This document shows, piece by piece, positions 1 to 7,522 of a stretch of 21,661 nucleotides of DNA. The stretch lies in the NCBI GenBank assembly GCA_937967805.1, contig CALBTC010000049.1, positions 1-21,661 of the forward strand, in the 5' to 3' direction. Origin of the DNA: an uncultured Anaerolineaceae bacterium. Lineage in GTDB: Bacteria; Chloroflexota; Anaerolineae; Promineifilales; Promineifilaceae. The position numbers and the translations under genes were made by a program. The notes under the pieces are model-generated. The model did not search any database and was not told where the DNA came from. It worked only from the letters and a program-made list of their open reading frames with translations. Every line of letters begins with the position of its first letter. The stretch's first letter is position 1.

Positions 1-568
1 GCGTATGGATTTGCGAAGGCGTGACGCGAGCGGTTGAAAGATTTGGCGGCAGGTCGTCTGGAGCAAAAAAGGCGATTTTGTCTGTTTCCAGGCTGGTTTG
101 GGGTGCTCCGCTGATAATCTGGCAGTGAAAGAAGAGCTTGTAAACGTGTTGCAGATACGGCCGTTCCCCCCACAGATTCCGGTCATAACAGGCAACCAAC
201 TTGATCGGTTTGGTGAGATAACCGGTTTCTTCGAGGATTTCTTTGGTAACGGCCGTGCTCGGCGACTCCCCCACATCAATCCAACCACCGGGCAGCGTCC
301 ACAACTGATCTTGCCGCCCCCGCACCATCAGAATTTTGTCATCTTGAAAGACTGCTCCCCGCACATCCAGCTTGGGCGTGGCGTAGCCGATACTCTCGGC
401 AAACAAATCAGCAACGGTTTCAACTTCAACTTGCCCGTAATGCGCCCCAATTTCGGCCGCAATCTGGCGAATGGCTTCATACCGTTCCACATCAAAAGGG
501 TCTCCAGCGTAAGTCAACCCATTCTGAGCTATGGCCTGAAGCCGCTGCACCCATTCCAGCCACTTCAC
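1..568 (-). CDS. NUDIX hydrolase, 3' end outside the window
   Basis: Reading the minus strand from a GTG at 568 gives 189 codons with no stop before the window edge, so the C-terminus is missing. Residues 1-65 look like the helical N-terminal region of the Nudix_N_2 type (WLEWVQRLQAIAQNGLTYA). The NUDIX box lies at about residues 95-117: G95, E101, then K109-E110 where the consensus has R-E, then E113-E114-T-G116. The metal-binding glutamates are present. The family hydrolyses nucleoside diphosphates linked to another moiety; the substrate cannot be told from sequence. GTG is chosen because it starts 10 nt after the stop of the upstream FHA gene, with AGGGG ahead of it, and no ATG is available in frame. 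It is probably cotranscribed with that gene. The Arg-to-Lys change in the box is conservative. Confidence 0.85.
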   Translation of the reverse strand, partial: MKWLEWVQRLQAIAQNGLTYAGDPFDVERYEAIRQIAAEIGAHYGQVEVETVADLFAESIGYATPKLDVRGAVFQDDKILMVRGRQDQLWTLPGGWIDVGESPSTAVTKEILEETGYLTKPIKLVACYDRNLWGERPYLQHVYKLFFHCQIISGAPQTSLETDKIAFFAPDDLPPNLSTARVTPSQIHT

Positions 569-578
569 CTTGTCAACA

Positions 579-2366
579 TCACCCCTGCCGAAAGCGCAGG
601 TGCACGGCACCAAGATGAATCTCGTCGCCGTCGTTGAGCTGGATGCCGTATTCAGGTACCTGCCGCTCGTTCACATAGGTACCGCTGGTGCTTTGCTCGT
701 CGAAGATGCGGTAATGGTTGCCTTCCAGCATCAGGCTGGCGTGCAGGCGAGACATCGTGACATCATTTTCAAAGGCGATGTTGGCCTGGTTGGGCGAACG
801 GCCGATTCGAATCACGGCCATGCTCAACGGGATGGGTGAGGCAAGCTGGGACACCGCTTCCAATATTTCCAGGTAGGCGACGGTGTGCGTAGGTGCATAC
901 TGGGCCTGCTGCTGCTCGGCAAACGGCTGGCGCGGGCGTGACGGGCCGCGTGGAATAAGGCTGCCCAAATTGGTGAGACGGCCGTTGCGCCACAGCCAAA
1001 TTAACACCGCCAGCACCACAATCAGGGCAAACAGTACCAGCAAAAAGCGCAGAATCAGCCCCAGCAGACCGCTGCCGGCATCCAGCTCATCGGGAATATC
1101 GCGCCGCCCTTCGTTGACGGTGAGTACCACGATTGGGCTGTTGGCCCGGATGCCCTGGTCATCCATAATAACCATTTCGACGCTGTTGTTGCCATAGGTC
1201 AGGCTGGTGATGTCGGCCTGGAAGTTGGTCGCATCTTCCAGTGGCACGTCGTAGGTGACATCGTTGACTTTAAGCTGAGCTGCTGTGATTTCTCGTTCGA
1301 CGCCGTCCAGCCAGGTAACGGCCGTTTCAAACCGTAAGCGCACCGGTTCATCCAAAGCAGGTAATGACAAGGTGCGGCTGTCGGTCGGCAGATTGATGAC
1401 CACGCTGGGTAAGTTGTTGGGAATCTCAATGGTTGTTTCGGCGGAGATGGTGGGATCGGTGGCCAGGCTTACCGTCACGGGGAAGGTGCCCGCTTGCAGC
1501 TCGGTGACCGTATAGCGAATGCGCGCCTGGTCGCGGAAGCTACTGATGCGGTTCCAGACGAGGGGGAGATCGCCCGTGTTGTCTAGCTGTACGGCAATGC
1601 CGCCCGTTTGTGCCGCCACACCGGCCAGAAAACTCTGGCCAAAATCCGGCGTGGTGATATTTTCATTGTCCAGCCAGATAGTATGAATCGGCACGCCCAG
1701 CTCCAGCGCCCGGTTGACCATATCGTCTTCGTCAAATGTCGTGCTAACTACATCGGTGCCGTCGGTGACAAGCACCAGCGAGGTGGCCATGTCCGGACTG
1801 GGTTTGAGCGCTTCCAGCTCGCCCAGCAAACTGGTGGTGCTGTCGATGAGCGCCGTCGCGCCCGTTTCCGGATCGAGCGGTGTGGCAAACAGGTTGCGCA
1901 CGCTGTTGTAAAAGCCGGTTGGCTCCAACAACTGAGTTGCTTGAGTAGCTCCTACCTGATAGACGGCGACGGAATCGACCTGTTCAGCCATGTAAGGTGC
2001 GGCGGCATAACCTTGAATAGCATCTTGCAGCAGCGGCAGTTCATCCACCACCCCCGGCGGAATGTCAATGAGGAAGACGGTGAAGGTGCCGGCGGTGTGG
2101 GCGCCCTGGTACTCAATTGGGCCAACAGGATTGCCGTTTTGCAGAATGGTGAGGGTTTCCTGGGAGAGGTCAAGCGGATTGCCCTGGGCGTCACGGCCGT
2201 ACATGTGCAGTTCCACGCTGGGCAGGCTGCTCACGTCGCTGTCGGTGATGAACAGTTGAGCGACGTCGAGGATATCATCTTGGGCCAGGACGGCCGTTCC
2301 CGTCAGCAGCAATATTGTGAGCAACCAAACCAATCGCAGCCAACCGTTTCTAATTGTTCGCATCAT
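579..2366 (-). CDS. Secreted/membrane VWA-like protein with C-terminal FHA domain
   Basis: The protein has about 595 residues. Residues 1-28 are a signal peptide (hydrophobic core LVWLLTILLLTGTAVLA, likely cut before QDD). Next come a diverged VWA-like fold (about 94-230, containing LVLVTDGTD but no clear DxSxS metal site), a beta-rich region, one membrane helix (about 434-459, followed by RNGR), and an FHA domain (about 515-595) with RIGRS, SRLHA and SGTYVNE. FHA domains bind phosphothreonine peptides, so the tail should face the cytoplasm. The open frame extends to 2435, but the start at 2366 (or ATG 2363) is preferred: GAGAGAGG lies just upstream, the signal peptide then sits at the N-terminus, and a good promoter lies inside the extension. 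A homologue with the same architecture is transcribed divergently next door. The role is probably signalling or scaffolding at the envelope; the partners are unknown. Confidence 0.88.
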   Translation of the reverse strand: MMRTIRNGWLRLVWLLTILLLTGTAVLAQDDILDVAQLFITDSDVSSLPSVELHMYGRDAQGNPLDLSQETLTILQNGNPVGPIEYQGAHTAGTFTVFLIDIPPGVVDELPLLQDAIQGYAAAPYMAEQVDSVAVYQVGATQATQLLEPTGFYNSVRNLFATPLDPETGATALIDSTTSLLGELEALKPSPDMATSLVLVTDGTDVVSTTFDEDDMVNRALELGVPIHTIWLDNENITTPDFGQSFLAGVAAQTGGIAVQLDNTGDLPLVWNRISSFRDQARIRYTVTELQAGTFPVTVSLATDPTISAETTIEIPNNLPSVVINLPTDSRTLSLPALDEPVRLRFETAVTWLDGVEREITAAQLKVNDVTYDVPLEDATNFQADITSLTYGNNSVEMVIMDDQGIRANSPIVVLTVNEGRRDIPDELDAGSGLLGLILRFLLVLFALIVVLAVLIWLWRNGRLTNLGSLIPRGPSRPRQPFAEQQQAQYAPTHTVAYLEILEAVSQLASPIPLSMAVIRIGRSPNQANIAFENDVTMSRLHASLMLEGNHYRIFDEQSTSGTYVNERQVPEYGIQLNDGDEIHLGAVHLRFRQG

Positions 2367-2396
2367 GTGAGCCTCTCTCCCTGGATTTACCGTGCT

Positions 2397-2425
2397 ATAA
2401 TAACAAACCGAGCGCAGAAAGTAAA
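2397..2425 (-). promoter_or_regulatory. Promoter for the VWA-FHA/NUDIX unit
   Basis: On the minus strand there is a -10 box TATTAT (2402-2397), a 17-bp spacer, and a -35-like TTTACT (2425-2420; 4 of 6 matches to TTGACA). It would start RNA near 2390, leaving a leader of about 24 nt that holds the GAGAGAGG ribosome site. It lies inside the upstream-extended reading frame and therefore argues for the shorter start at 2366. Confidence 0.5.
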
Positions 2426-2467
2426 CATAAAACAACCTACGCTCGTCGGGTGGAACGCCTGCGGAAG

Positions 2468-4480
2468 ATGGAGAAAATTATTCATTTCAGCGAAAAAAAT
2501 ATCCACAGATTACGCAGAACTTGTCCCGAGCTTGCCGAAGGATTACACAGATTTTATAAGCTTTTAATCTGCGTAATCTGTGTAATCTGCGGATTGATGT
2601 TTTTAACGCCTGCGATGGCGCAGGGGGATGTGCAGCTGCGGCTGAGCCGGCCCGATCTGTCGAACTTCCCAGAGGTGCGGCTGAACGTGCTGAGCAGCGA
2701 CGGCCGTGGCGCGCCGCTGCCCGAATCTGACCTGACGCGGCTGACGCTGCGGGAAAACGGCGTGCCCATTGCTGATGCCCAGGTGCGGTTTGTGCCGGTT
2801 GGCGTAGACATCATTTTTGTGCTGGACGCCGACCAGTCGCTCAACATTATTGACGAAGGGCGCAGCGTGACGCGGCGGCAAACGGTGCAAGAAATGCTAG
2901 AACGATACGCCAGCCGCTTTATGAACCCGTCCGGCTTGGACCGTATCTCTTTGCTGGTGCCGGATACGGCCAACGAAGCGGGTCAATTTTTGGTACAAGA
3001 CACCGGCTCGCCCGACGCGCTGGTGAACGCCATGCAAAATTACACGTCGGAGCTGCCGGAAGATGCGCCTATCAACACCATGATGCTGCAAGCCATCGAC
3101 CACGCGGCTTCTACAAAGGAAGACGGCCGTTATCAAGCCATCCTCCTTCTCAGCGAAGCACGCCGCCTGAGCCAGTTTCTCGACTTTGAAACCATCGTGG
3201 CCGAAGCACAGGCCATTGAACTGCCGCTGTTTACAGCTATCTTGGGGGCGCAGGCCAGCTTTGATGAAGTTGATGCCGCCGCAGCTTTGTACCAACCTAC
3301 CCGCGCTTTTTACGCTCACGTGCCCCGGCCAGAAGAAGCCGATTCGCTCTTTTTGGTCTGGCAGCGGCAGGGCAACCAGGCGCAAATCCGCTATGAATCG
3401 CTGCAAACGGAAAGCGGCCGTTACCCCATCACGGTCAACATCGGCAATCTCACTGCCCGTACGGAGCTGGTGTTGGAGATTGCCCCGCCGCAAATTGAAC
3501 TGGTTTTGCCCACCACGGCCGTTCGGCGCCAGGGCACAACTCCGGATTCGCCTCTCCTGGATTTGGAACCAACCACGCTAAACATTCCGGTGCAGCTCAC
3601 CTGGCCCGATGATTTACCGCGGGAGATTACGGCCGTTTCCCTCTTTGTCGATGGCCAGCCGCAGCCGCAGCTTACCCCACCTCAGCCGGACGAATCAGGC
3701 ATCATCAATCTGAATTGGAACGTGCAGTCAGTGGACACGGGCGCATATCGAGTACGGGCAGAATTAACGGATGTGCTGGGCTACACGGCCGAAACAGAGC
3801 CGGAAGTGGTGACGATTACGGCCGTTCGTCCCGATCCGCCCACACCTACGCCAGCCCCCACAGCCACGCCCAATCCGATTGAGCGCGTGACGGCCGTTAC
3901 CAACACGGTCAGCCGCGACGACTGGCTGCTTATTTTGGCCGGCTTGGGCTTGCTGGGCCTGGTGCTCATCCTCATTCGCTGGTGGCGGCGGCGCCTCTTC
4001 AAGGCAACACCACGTATCCGACCCAGGCGGCAAACGGCCGAATCGGACGAGGCTCAGGATGAAGTTGATGAAACGCTAATCGCTTCGCTGCATCTAGTGG
4101 AAGATGCCCCTGGCCACCGCACAAACATCGTCATTGATGAAGACAACATGGCCATAGGCCGCGATCACGAGGTAGCCCAGATTGTGTTTGGCGACAGTTC
4201 GGTGGCTCGGCTTCATGCACGGATTCGGCGGCGGAACGGCCGTTACTGGCTGTACGACGAGGGCAGCGCCGGCGGTACCTTTTTAAACCACGACCGGCTG
4301 GGCCTTAGCCCGCGCCAGCTGCAAGACGGCGACGAAATCCGCCTCGGCCGTATCCTGCTGCGCTTCCAGCTCCGCCCCCCGGCGGCGGAAGTCGCTACCC
4401 CACCAGACGAAACCTCACTCGATGAACCTGAAATAGATGACACCACCGATGCTGACAGTGGTGCTGAGGAGGTTCAGTAG
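2468..4480 (+). CDS. VWA-like/FHA membrane protein, divergent paralogue
   Basis: From ATG 2468 the protein has 670 residues; the frame is open back to 2354, and ATG 2597 is a later option. The N-terminal 45 or so residues are encoded by short repeats. The hydrophobic core LLICVICVICGLMFL ends in AMA before QGD, a plausible signal peptide. The VWA-like domain starts near residue 112 with FVLDADQS (D120, D122, S124), close to the DxSxS metal site and better kept than in the neighbour. A proline/threonine-rich linker (TPTPAPTATPNP) leads to one membrane helix (LLILAGLGLLGLVLILI) followed by RWWRRR. An FHA domain follows at about 552-634 (AIGRD, SVARLHA, GGTFLN), then an acidic tail. It shares its architecture with the gene at 579-2366. 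Only a weak GGAAG precedes ATG 2468, so the exact start is uncertain. A signalling or scaffolding role is inferred. Confidence 0.85.
   Translation: MEKIIHFSEKNIHRLRRTCPELAEGLHRFYKLLICVICVICGLMFLTPAMAQGDVQLRLSRPDLSNFPEVRLNVLSSDGRGAPLPESDLTRLTLRENGVPIADAQVRFVPVGVDIIFVLDADQSLNIIDEGRSVTRRQTVQEMLERYASRFMNPSGLDRISLLVPDTANEAGQFLVQDTGSPDALVNAMQNYTSELPEDAPINTMMLQAIDHAASTKEDGRYQAILLLSEARRLSQFLDFETIVAEAQAIELPLFTAILGAQASFDEVDAAAALYQPTRAFYAHVPRPEEADSLFLVWQRQGNQAQIRYESLQTESGRYPITVNIGNLTARTELVLEIAPPQIELVLPTTAVRRQGTTPDSPLLDLEPTTLNIPVQLTWPDDLPREITAVSLFVDGQPQPQLTPPQPDESGIINLNWNVQSVDTGAYRVRAELTDVLGYTAETEPEVVTITAVRPDPPTPTPAPTATPNPIERVTAVTNTVSRDDWLLILAGLGLLGLVLILIRWWRRRLFKATPRIRPRRQTAESDEAQDEVDETLIASLHLVEDAPGHRTNIVIDEDNMAIGRDHEVAQIVFGDSSVARLHARIRRRNGRYWLYDEGSAGGTFLNHDRLGLSPRQLQDGDEIRLGRILLRFQLRPPAAEVATPPDETSLDEPEIDDTTDADSGAEEVQ
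2501..2594. repeat. Short-repeat cluster with inverted arms, overlapping a gene start
   Basis: The left arm (ATCCACAGATTACGCAGA, 2501-2518) is mirrored by TCTGCGTAATCTGTG and neighbours at 2568-2594. An inner perfect 13-bp inverted repeat pairs GATTACACAGATT (2541-2553) with AATCTGTGTAATC (2575-2587). Between them lies a CCCGAGCTTGCCGAAGG segment (2525-2541), a motif met as a dispersed repeat in many bacteria. The right arm is a tandem 9-mer (AATCTGCGT-like). The whole block is in frame with the VWA-FHA gene and encodes its signal-peptide core. A sister copy lies at 6291-6320. Confidence 0.75.
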
Positions 4481-4635
4481 AACAATACAGTTCATCATTC
4501 ATTTTAACCATTCCTCAACAAGCCCGCACTATACGCCAGTGGCGCACAAAAGGCAATAGTTTACAGAATTTTTGTCAAAGTAATTTTCTCGGTGTTACAG
4601 CTTTCTGATGAAACCTGATATGCTCCCATTTTGGT
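4481..4635. other. Spacer without a gene
   Basis: These 155 bp between the VWA-FHA gene and the permease are AT-rich compared with the flanks. I see no convincing intrinsic terminator. A weak promoter candidate for the permease is TTACAG (4595-4600) with extended -10 TGATATGCT (4616-4624). It would begin transcription only a few bases before the first ATG. Confidence 0.3.
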
Positions 4636-6270
4636 ATGCTTATGATTGAACTACTGCAAGCCAATCCTTTGCTGCTGCTCTTTCTAGTAGTGGCCATTGG
4701 CTACTGGATTGGCCAGATTCGTCTGGCGGGGAACAGCATGGGGGTTGCGGCCGTTTTATTCGTCGGTCTCGCTTTTGGTGCATTGGACCCGGCGCTGCAA
4801 ATGCCGCAAATTATTCTTGATTTGGGGCTGGTGCTGTTTGTGTACACGATTGGCCTGGCCAACGGACCGGGCTTCTTCAGCAAGTTCCGCCGTGAAGGGC
4901 TGCGCGAGGTGCTGTTCATCGTGGGCATTATGACGCTGCCGGCGCTGCTGCTCCTGGGTCTTTACTTTGCGTTGGACCTGAGCCCGGCGACGACTGTGGG
5001 CATCTTCACCGGTATGTCTAACAACACGCCCGCCCTGGCCAGCGTTTTGGATTTGATTGGGCAGCGCGGCGGGGCAGACGCGGCTGCTGCTGATGCCGTC
5101 GTCGGTTTTTCCGTGGTCTATCCGCTGGGTGTGCTGGGCCGGATGCTGGTTTTGGCGATTGTGCTGCGCCTCTGGCCGGTCGATTTTGCCGGAGAAGCGT
5201 ACCGCCTGCGCCACCAATACCCCATCGCCCGCGATTTGCAATATTGCACGATTGATGTGACGCGACTAGAGATGACGGAACGGCCGTTGCGCCAGCTGCG
5301 CCGTGAGCATGAGTGGGATGTGTTATTCGGCCGTTTGTACCGCGGCGACAGCATCAGCCTGATCAGCAATGACACGCAATTTCAATTGGGCGACAAAATT
5401 GTGATTGCCGGCACGCCGGAAGCGATGGCCCAGGTAGCAACCGACTTCGGCCAACGCTCCGCCGAAGATTTACTGCACGACCATGCCGTTTACAACAGCC
5501 GCCGCCTCTTTGTCTCCAATCCGGACATCGCCGGCAAGCAGTTGGCCACACTTAACCTGCGCGAGACGCATGGCGCGATTGTCTCCCACGTTCGCCGCGG
5601 CGATGTGGAGCTGCTGGCCCGCGGCGACACCGTTCTGGAATGGGGCGACCGCATCCGCGTGTTGGCACCTCGTGAAGAAATTCCTCATCTGGTGGAACTG
5701 TTTGGCGATTCTTATGCTCAGCTCAGCCACGTCAATCTGATGACGGCGGGATTGGGCATCGCCGTCGGCTGGCTCCTCGGCCTGATTCCGATTACGCTGC
5801 CGGGCGGCATCACTTTCCGGCTGGGACTGGCGGGCGGGCCGCTGCTGGTGGCGTTGGTGCTGGGCGCGCTGCGCCGCACCGGGCCCATTTTGTGGAAGAT
5901 GCCCTACAGCGCCAACCTGACGCTGCGCCAGTTTGGCCTGATTTTGCTTTTGGCGGCGGTGGGTGTGCGCTCCGGCAACGCCTTTCTGAACGCGTTTGCC
6001 GGCGGCACCGGCTGGCTTATTTTTGGTCTTGGTTTTGGGCTCATTGTGGTGACGACGCTGCTGGCGCTGTGGCTGGGTTACAAGCTGCTGCGCATCCCCT
6101 TCAGCCTGCTGCTGGGCATGATCTCCCCCCAGCCGGCCGTCCTGGACTACGCCGAGGAGCAGGCGCAAAACCCGCTGCCGGGCATCGGCTACACGCTCAT
6201 GTTTCCCTTTGCCATCATCATCAACGTCATCCTGGCGCAGGTGCTGTTGATAGTTCTGCAAAACTGGTAA
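4636..6270 (+). CDS. AspT/YbjL-family permease with two RCK-C domains
   Basis: The protein has 544 residues, matching the usual 540-560 of the aspartate:alanine exchanger (AAE) family (AspT, YidE, YbjL). The order is a first membrane half (about 5-180), two cytoplasmic RCK-C (TrkA-C) domains (about 200-270 and 285-360, each with a GD-x-I/L pattern such as LGDKIVIAGTPE and WGDRIRVLAP), and a second membrane half (about 366-544). Family marks are TIGLANGPGFFSKFRREGL in the first half and TGMSNNTPALASVLD. The substrate is unknown; the best-known member exchanges aspartate for alanine, while others are only putative transporters. There is no good Shine-Dalgarno before ATG 4636; ATG 4642 is an alternative. 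It stands alone, with convergent genes downstream. Confidence 0.88.
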   Translation: MLMIELLQANPLLLLFLVVAIGYWIGQIRLAGNSMGVAAVLFVGLAFGALDPALQMPQIILDLGLVLFVYTIGLANGPGFFSKFRREGLREVLFIVGIMTLPALLLLGLYFALDLSPATTVGIFTGMSNNTPALASVLDLIGQRGGADAAAADAVVGFSVVYPLGVLGRMLVLAIVLRLWPVDFAGEAYRLRHQYPIARDLQYCTIDVTRLEMTERPLRQLRREHEWDVLFGRLYRGDSISLISNDTQFQLGDKIVIAGTPEAMAQVATDFGQRSAEDLLHDHAVYNSRRLFVSNPDIAGKQLATLNLRETHGAIVSHVRRGDVELLARGDTVLEWGDRIRVLAPREEIPHLVELFGDSYAQLSHVNLMTAGLGIAVGWLLGLIPITLPGGITFRLGLAGGPLLVALVLGALRRTGPILWKMPYSANLTLRQFGLILLLAAVGVRSGNAFLNAFAGGTGWLIFGLGFGLIVVTTLLALWLGYKLLRIPFSLLLGMISPQPAVLDYAEEQAQNPLPGIGYTLMFPFAIIINVILAQVLLIVLQNW

Positions 6271-6290
6271 TTTCGGCAGATCCTTTTCTC

Positions 6291-6352
6291 ATCCGCAGAT
6301 TACGCAGATTACGCAGATTTTTCTTTGCTTCTTTGCGCCATTGCGTCAAAGG
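6291..6352. repeat. Tandem CGCAGATTA repeat and CTTTGCGCC-type repeat
   Basis: Three copies of a 9-mer (CGCAGATTA, CGCAGATTA, CGCAGATTT, 6294-6320) are followed by a T-rich stretch and a CTTTGCTTCTTTGCGCC segment. The 9-mer is the same family as the repeat that forms the signal peptide at 2562-2594. It sits between two convergent genes and may also end transcription, but no clear hairpin is visible. Confidence 0.75.
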
Positions 6353-6354
6353 TT

Positions 6355-6828
6355 TTAAACGGGCGCAGTGGCAGCGGCGAGCAGCACGCGGGTGGCGTGC
6401 AGGCGCTGCATGGTGGTACGGGCCAGCTGCTTTTGCAGGCCGTAAGCCAGGTCGTGGTCCTGGTCGCACAAATCGCGCAGGGCGCGGGCGTCGATTTTGA
6501 GTACAGTGCAGGGTTGGGTGGTAACGGCCGTTGCCGTCAATTTATACGGTTCAATCAAAGCCGAAATGCCCAACACCTCCCCCGGATTGATCGTGCCGAT
6601 CATAAAATCCTTGCGCAGGGCGGGCAGATTCTCGTCCAAAACCACGTAATGCAAATCAATGCTGCCGTTCATAAGCAGATACAGCGCCTCGGCTTTTTCC
6701 TCAATGGCAAACAAGATCGTGTTGGCCGGAACCTCGACCTCATCGGCAATCATCGCCACTTCCTGGCGCTGCTGGTGGGTCAAAAAAGCAAAAAACGGAT
6801 AACGTCGCAAAAGTTCGGGAGAAACCAT
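6355..6828 (-). CDS. Stand-alone cyclic nucleotide-binding (CRP-like) domain protein
   Basis: From ATG 6828 this is a 157-residue protein consisting of little more than one cNMP-binding beta-roll: FFAFLTHQQRQEVA, then EVPANTILFAIEEKAEALYLLMNGSI, then GTINPGEVLGISALIEP, the phosphate-binding-cassette region, and TVLKIDARAL. The cassette lacks the classic RxA: ISALIEPYKLTATAVT has no arginine at the expected spot, so the ligand is uncertain. There is no helix-turn-helix C-terminus, so it is not a normal CRP/FNR regulator. The start is set by GGAGG, 5 nt before ATG 6828; the earlier ATG at 6840 overlaps that ribosome site. It lies downstream of the hydrogenase operon and may be cotranscribed with it, though a hairpin lies between them. 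Confidence 0.82.
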   Translation of the reverse strand: MVSPELLRRYPFFAFLTHQQRQEVAMIADEVEVPANTILFAIEEKAEALYLLMNGSIDLHYVVLDENLPALRKDFMIGTINPGEVLGISALIEPYKLTATAVTTQPCTVLKIDARALRDLCDQDHDLAYGLQKQLARTTMQRLHATRVLLAAATAPV

Positions 6829-6850
6829 CTCTTCCTCCATATTTAATGGG

Positions 6851-6913
6851 ACGCTGATTTGCCTGATCTTCCTGATGTCGCTTCGCGATCAGGGGAATCA
6901 GGCAAATCAGCGT
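6851..6913. repeat. Long near-perfect inverted repeat
   Basis: The arms 6851-6876 (starting ACGCTGATTTGCCTGAT) and 6888-6913 pair at 23 of 26 positions, and the tip TCGCTTCGCGA extends the stem. It fills the spacer between the M52 protease gene and the cNMP-binding gene. It could stop or stabilise the operon's RNA, or be a small non-autonomous mobile repeat. Confidence 0.8.
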
Positions 6914-6921
6914 TCTATTTT

Positions 6922-7416
6922 TTATGGTGTGCTTAAACACCTGATCTCTGGAGCAATTTGCAGTAGTTCAAGCACGGCTGTTACCGCCTGCGGCACGGCC
7001 GCTGCCACTTCGGCTGTCAGCTCATCAGAAAAATCGTAAACTCGCGCTGCTTCAATACCAACAATCGTGATGTCGTCGGGCAGTTGGGCGCCCATCTGGC
7101 GGCCCAGGGCGATGGCGATCTGTAGGGAGGTGTCATGCACGGCCGTTGTGTGCCCCGCCGACAAATCCGGTAAAGCTTGCAAAGGAAAGGTTGTTACGTC
7201 ACCGACACGGCCGTTTTGCGTCTGGATCGAATCGATGATGATCACCCGGTCGTAGCCGATGAGCCGTTCCATGAGGCTTAACCCGCCCAGGGCTAGAAAT
7301 TCAACCTTTGCGTGAGGAACGGCCGTTTGCACCGCCTCCGCCACGCGCCAACCCACCCCGTCATCCCCCAGGATGGGATTGCCCAGACCTACGACCAGTG
7401 TCTTGCTCCGATTCAT
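6922..7416 (-). CDS. Hydrogenase maturation protease, peptidase M52 (HyaD/HybD/HycI family)
   Basis: The 164-residue protein opens with TLVVGLGNPILGDDGVG, the M52 signature. In HybD the nickel-contacting residues are Glu16, Asp62 and His93; here the likely counterparts are D19, D62 (IIIDSI) and H94 (TTAVHDTS). M52 enzymes cut the C-terminal tail off the NiFe large subunit after nickel insertion. The gene follows mvhA by 106 bp on the same strand, and that mvhA carries a tail to remove (27 residues after the last ligand motif), so mvhA is the probable substrate. A ribosome site GAGGG precedes ATG 7416. The Glu-to-Asp change at the first ligand is conservative. Confidence 0.92.
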   Translation of the reverse strand: MNRSKTLVVGLGNPILGDDGVGWRVAEAVQTAVPHAKVEFLALGGLSLMERLIGYDRVIIIDSIQTQNGRVGDVTTFPLQALPDLSAGHTTAVHDTSLQIAIALGRQMGAQLPDDITIVGIEAARVYDFSDELTAEVAAAVPQAVTAVLELLQIAPEIRCLSTP

Positions 7417-7424
7417 ATGCCCTC

Positions 7425-7520
7425 GTTATCGGCAATCCGTTATCGGTAAACGGTGAACGGTTCACCGTACGCGAAGCGGTCGCACAGCGACATTACCGAT
7501 CACCGATTACCGTTCACTGA
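7425..7520. repeat. GGTAATCGGTGA-family repeat between mvhA and the protease
   Basis: The 106-bp spacer is almost wholly made of CGGTAA/CGGTGA units in both orientations. It includes a perfect inverted repeat ACGGTGAA-CGG-TTCACCGT (7450-7468), and ATTACCGATCACCGATTACC at the right end. The same family fills the spacer on the other side of mvhA (9003-9090) and lies inside the gene at 17186-17275. Confidence 0.8.
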
Positions 7521-7522
7521 AA

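Noticed and set aside
98..637. Plus-strand open frame of 179 residues
   Set aside because: It mirrors the NUDIX gene, whose minus-strand translation has a recognisable NUDIX box.
1608..2567. Plus-strand open frame of 319 residues
   Set aside because: It is antisense to the VWA-FHA gene, resembles no family and crosses the divergent promoter.
2501..2594. CRISPR array
   Set aside because: The 9-bp tandem units and hairpins have no regular spacers, and no cas gene is nearby.
5470..6261. Minus-strand open frame of 263 residues
   Set aside because: It is antisense to the permease; Gln/Arg/His-rich low-complexity translation is typical of a shadow.
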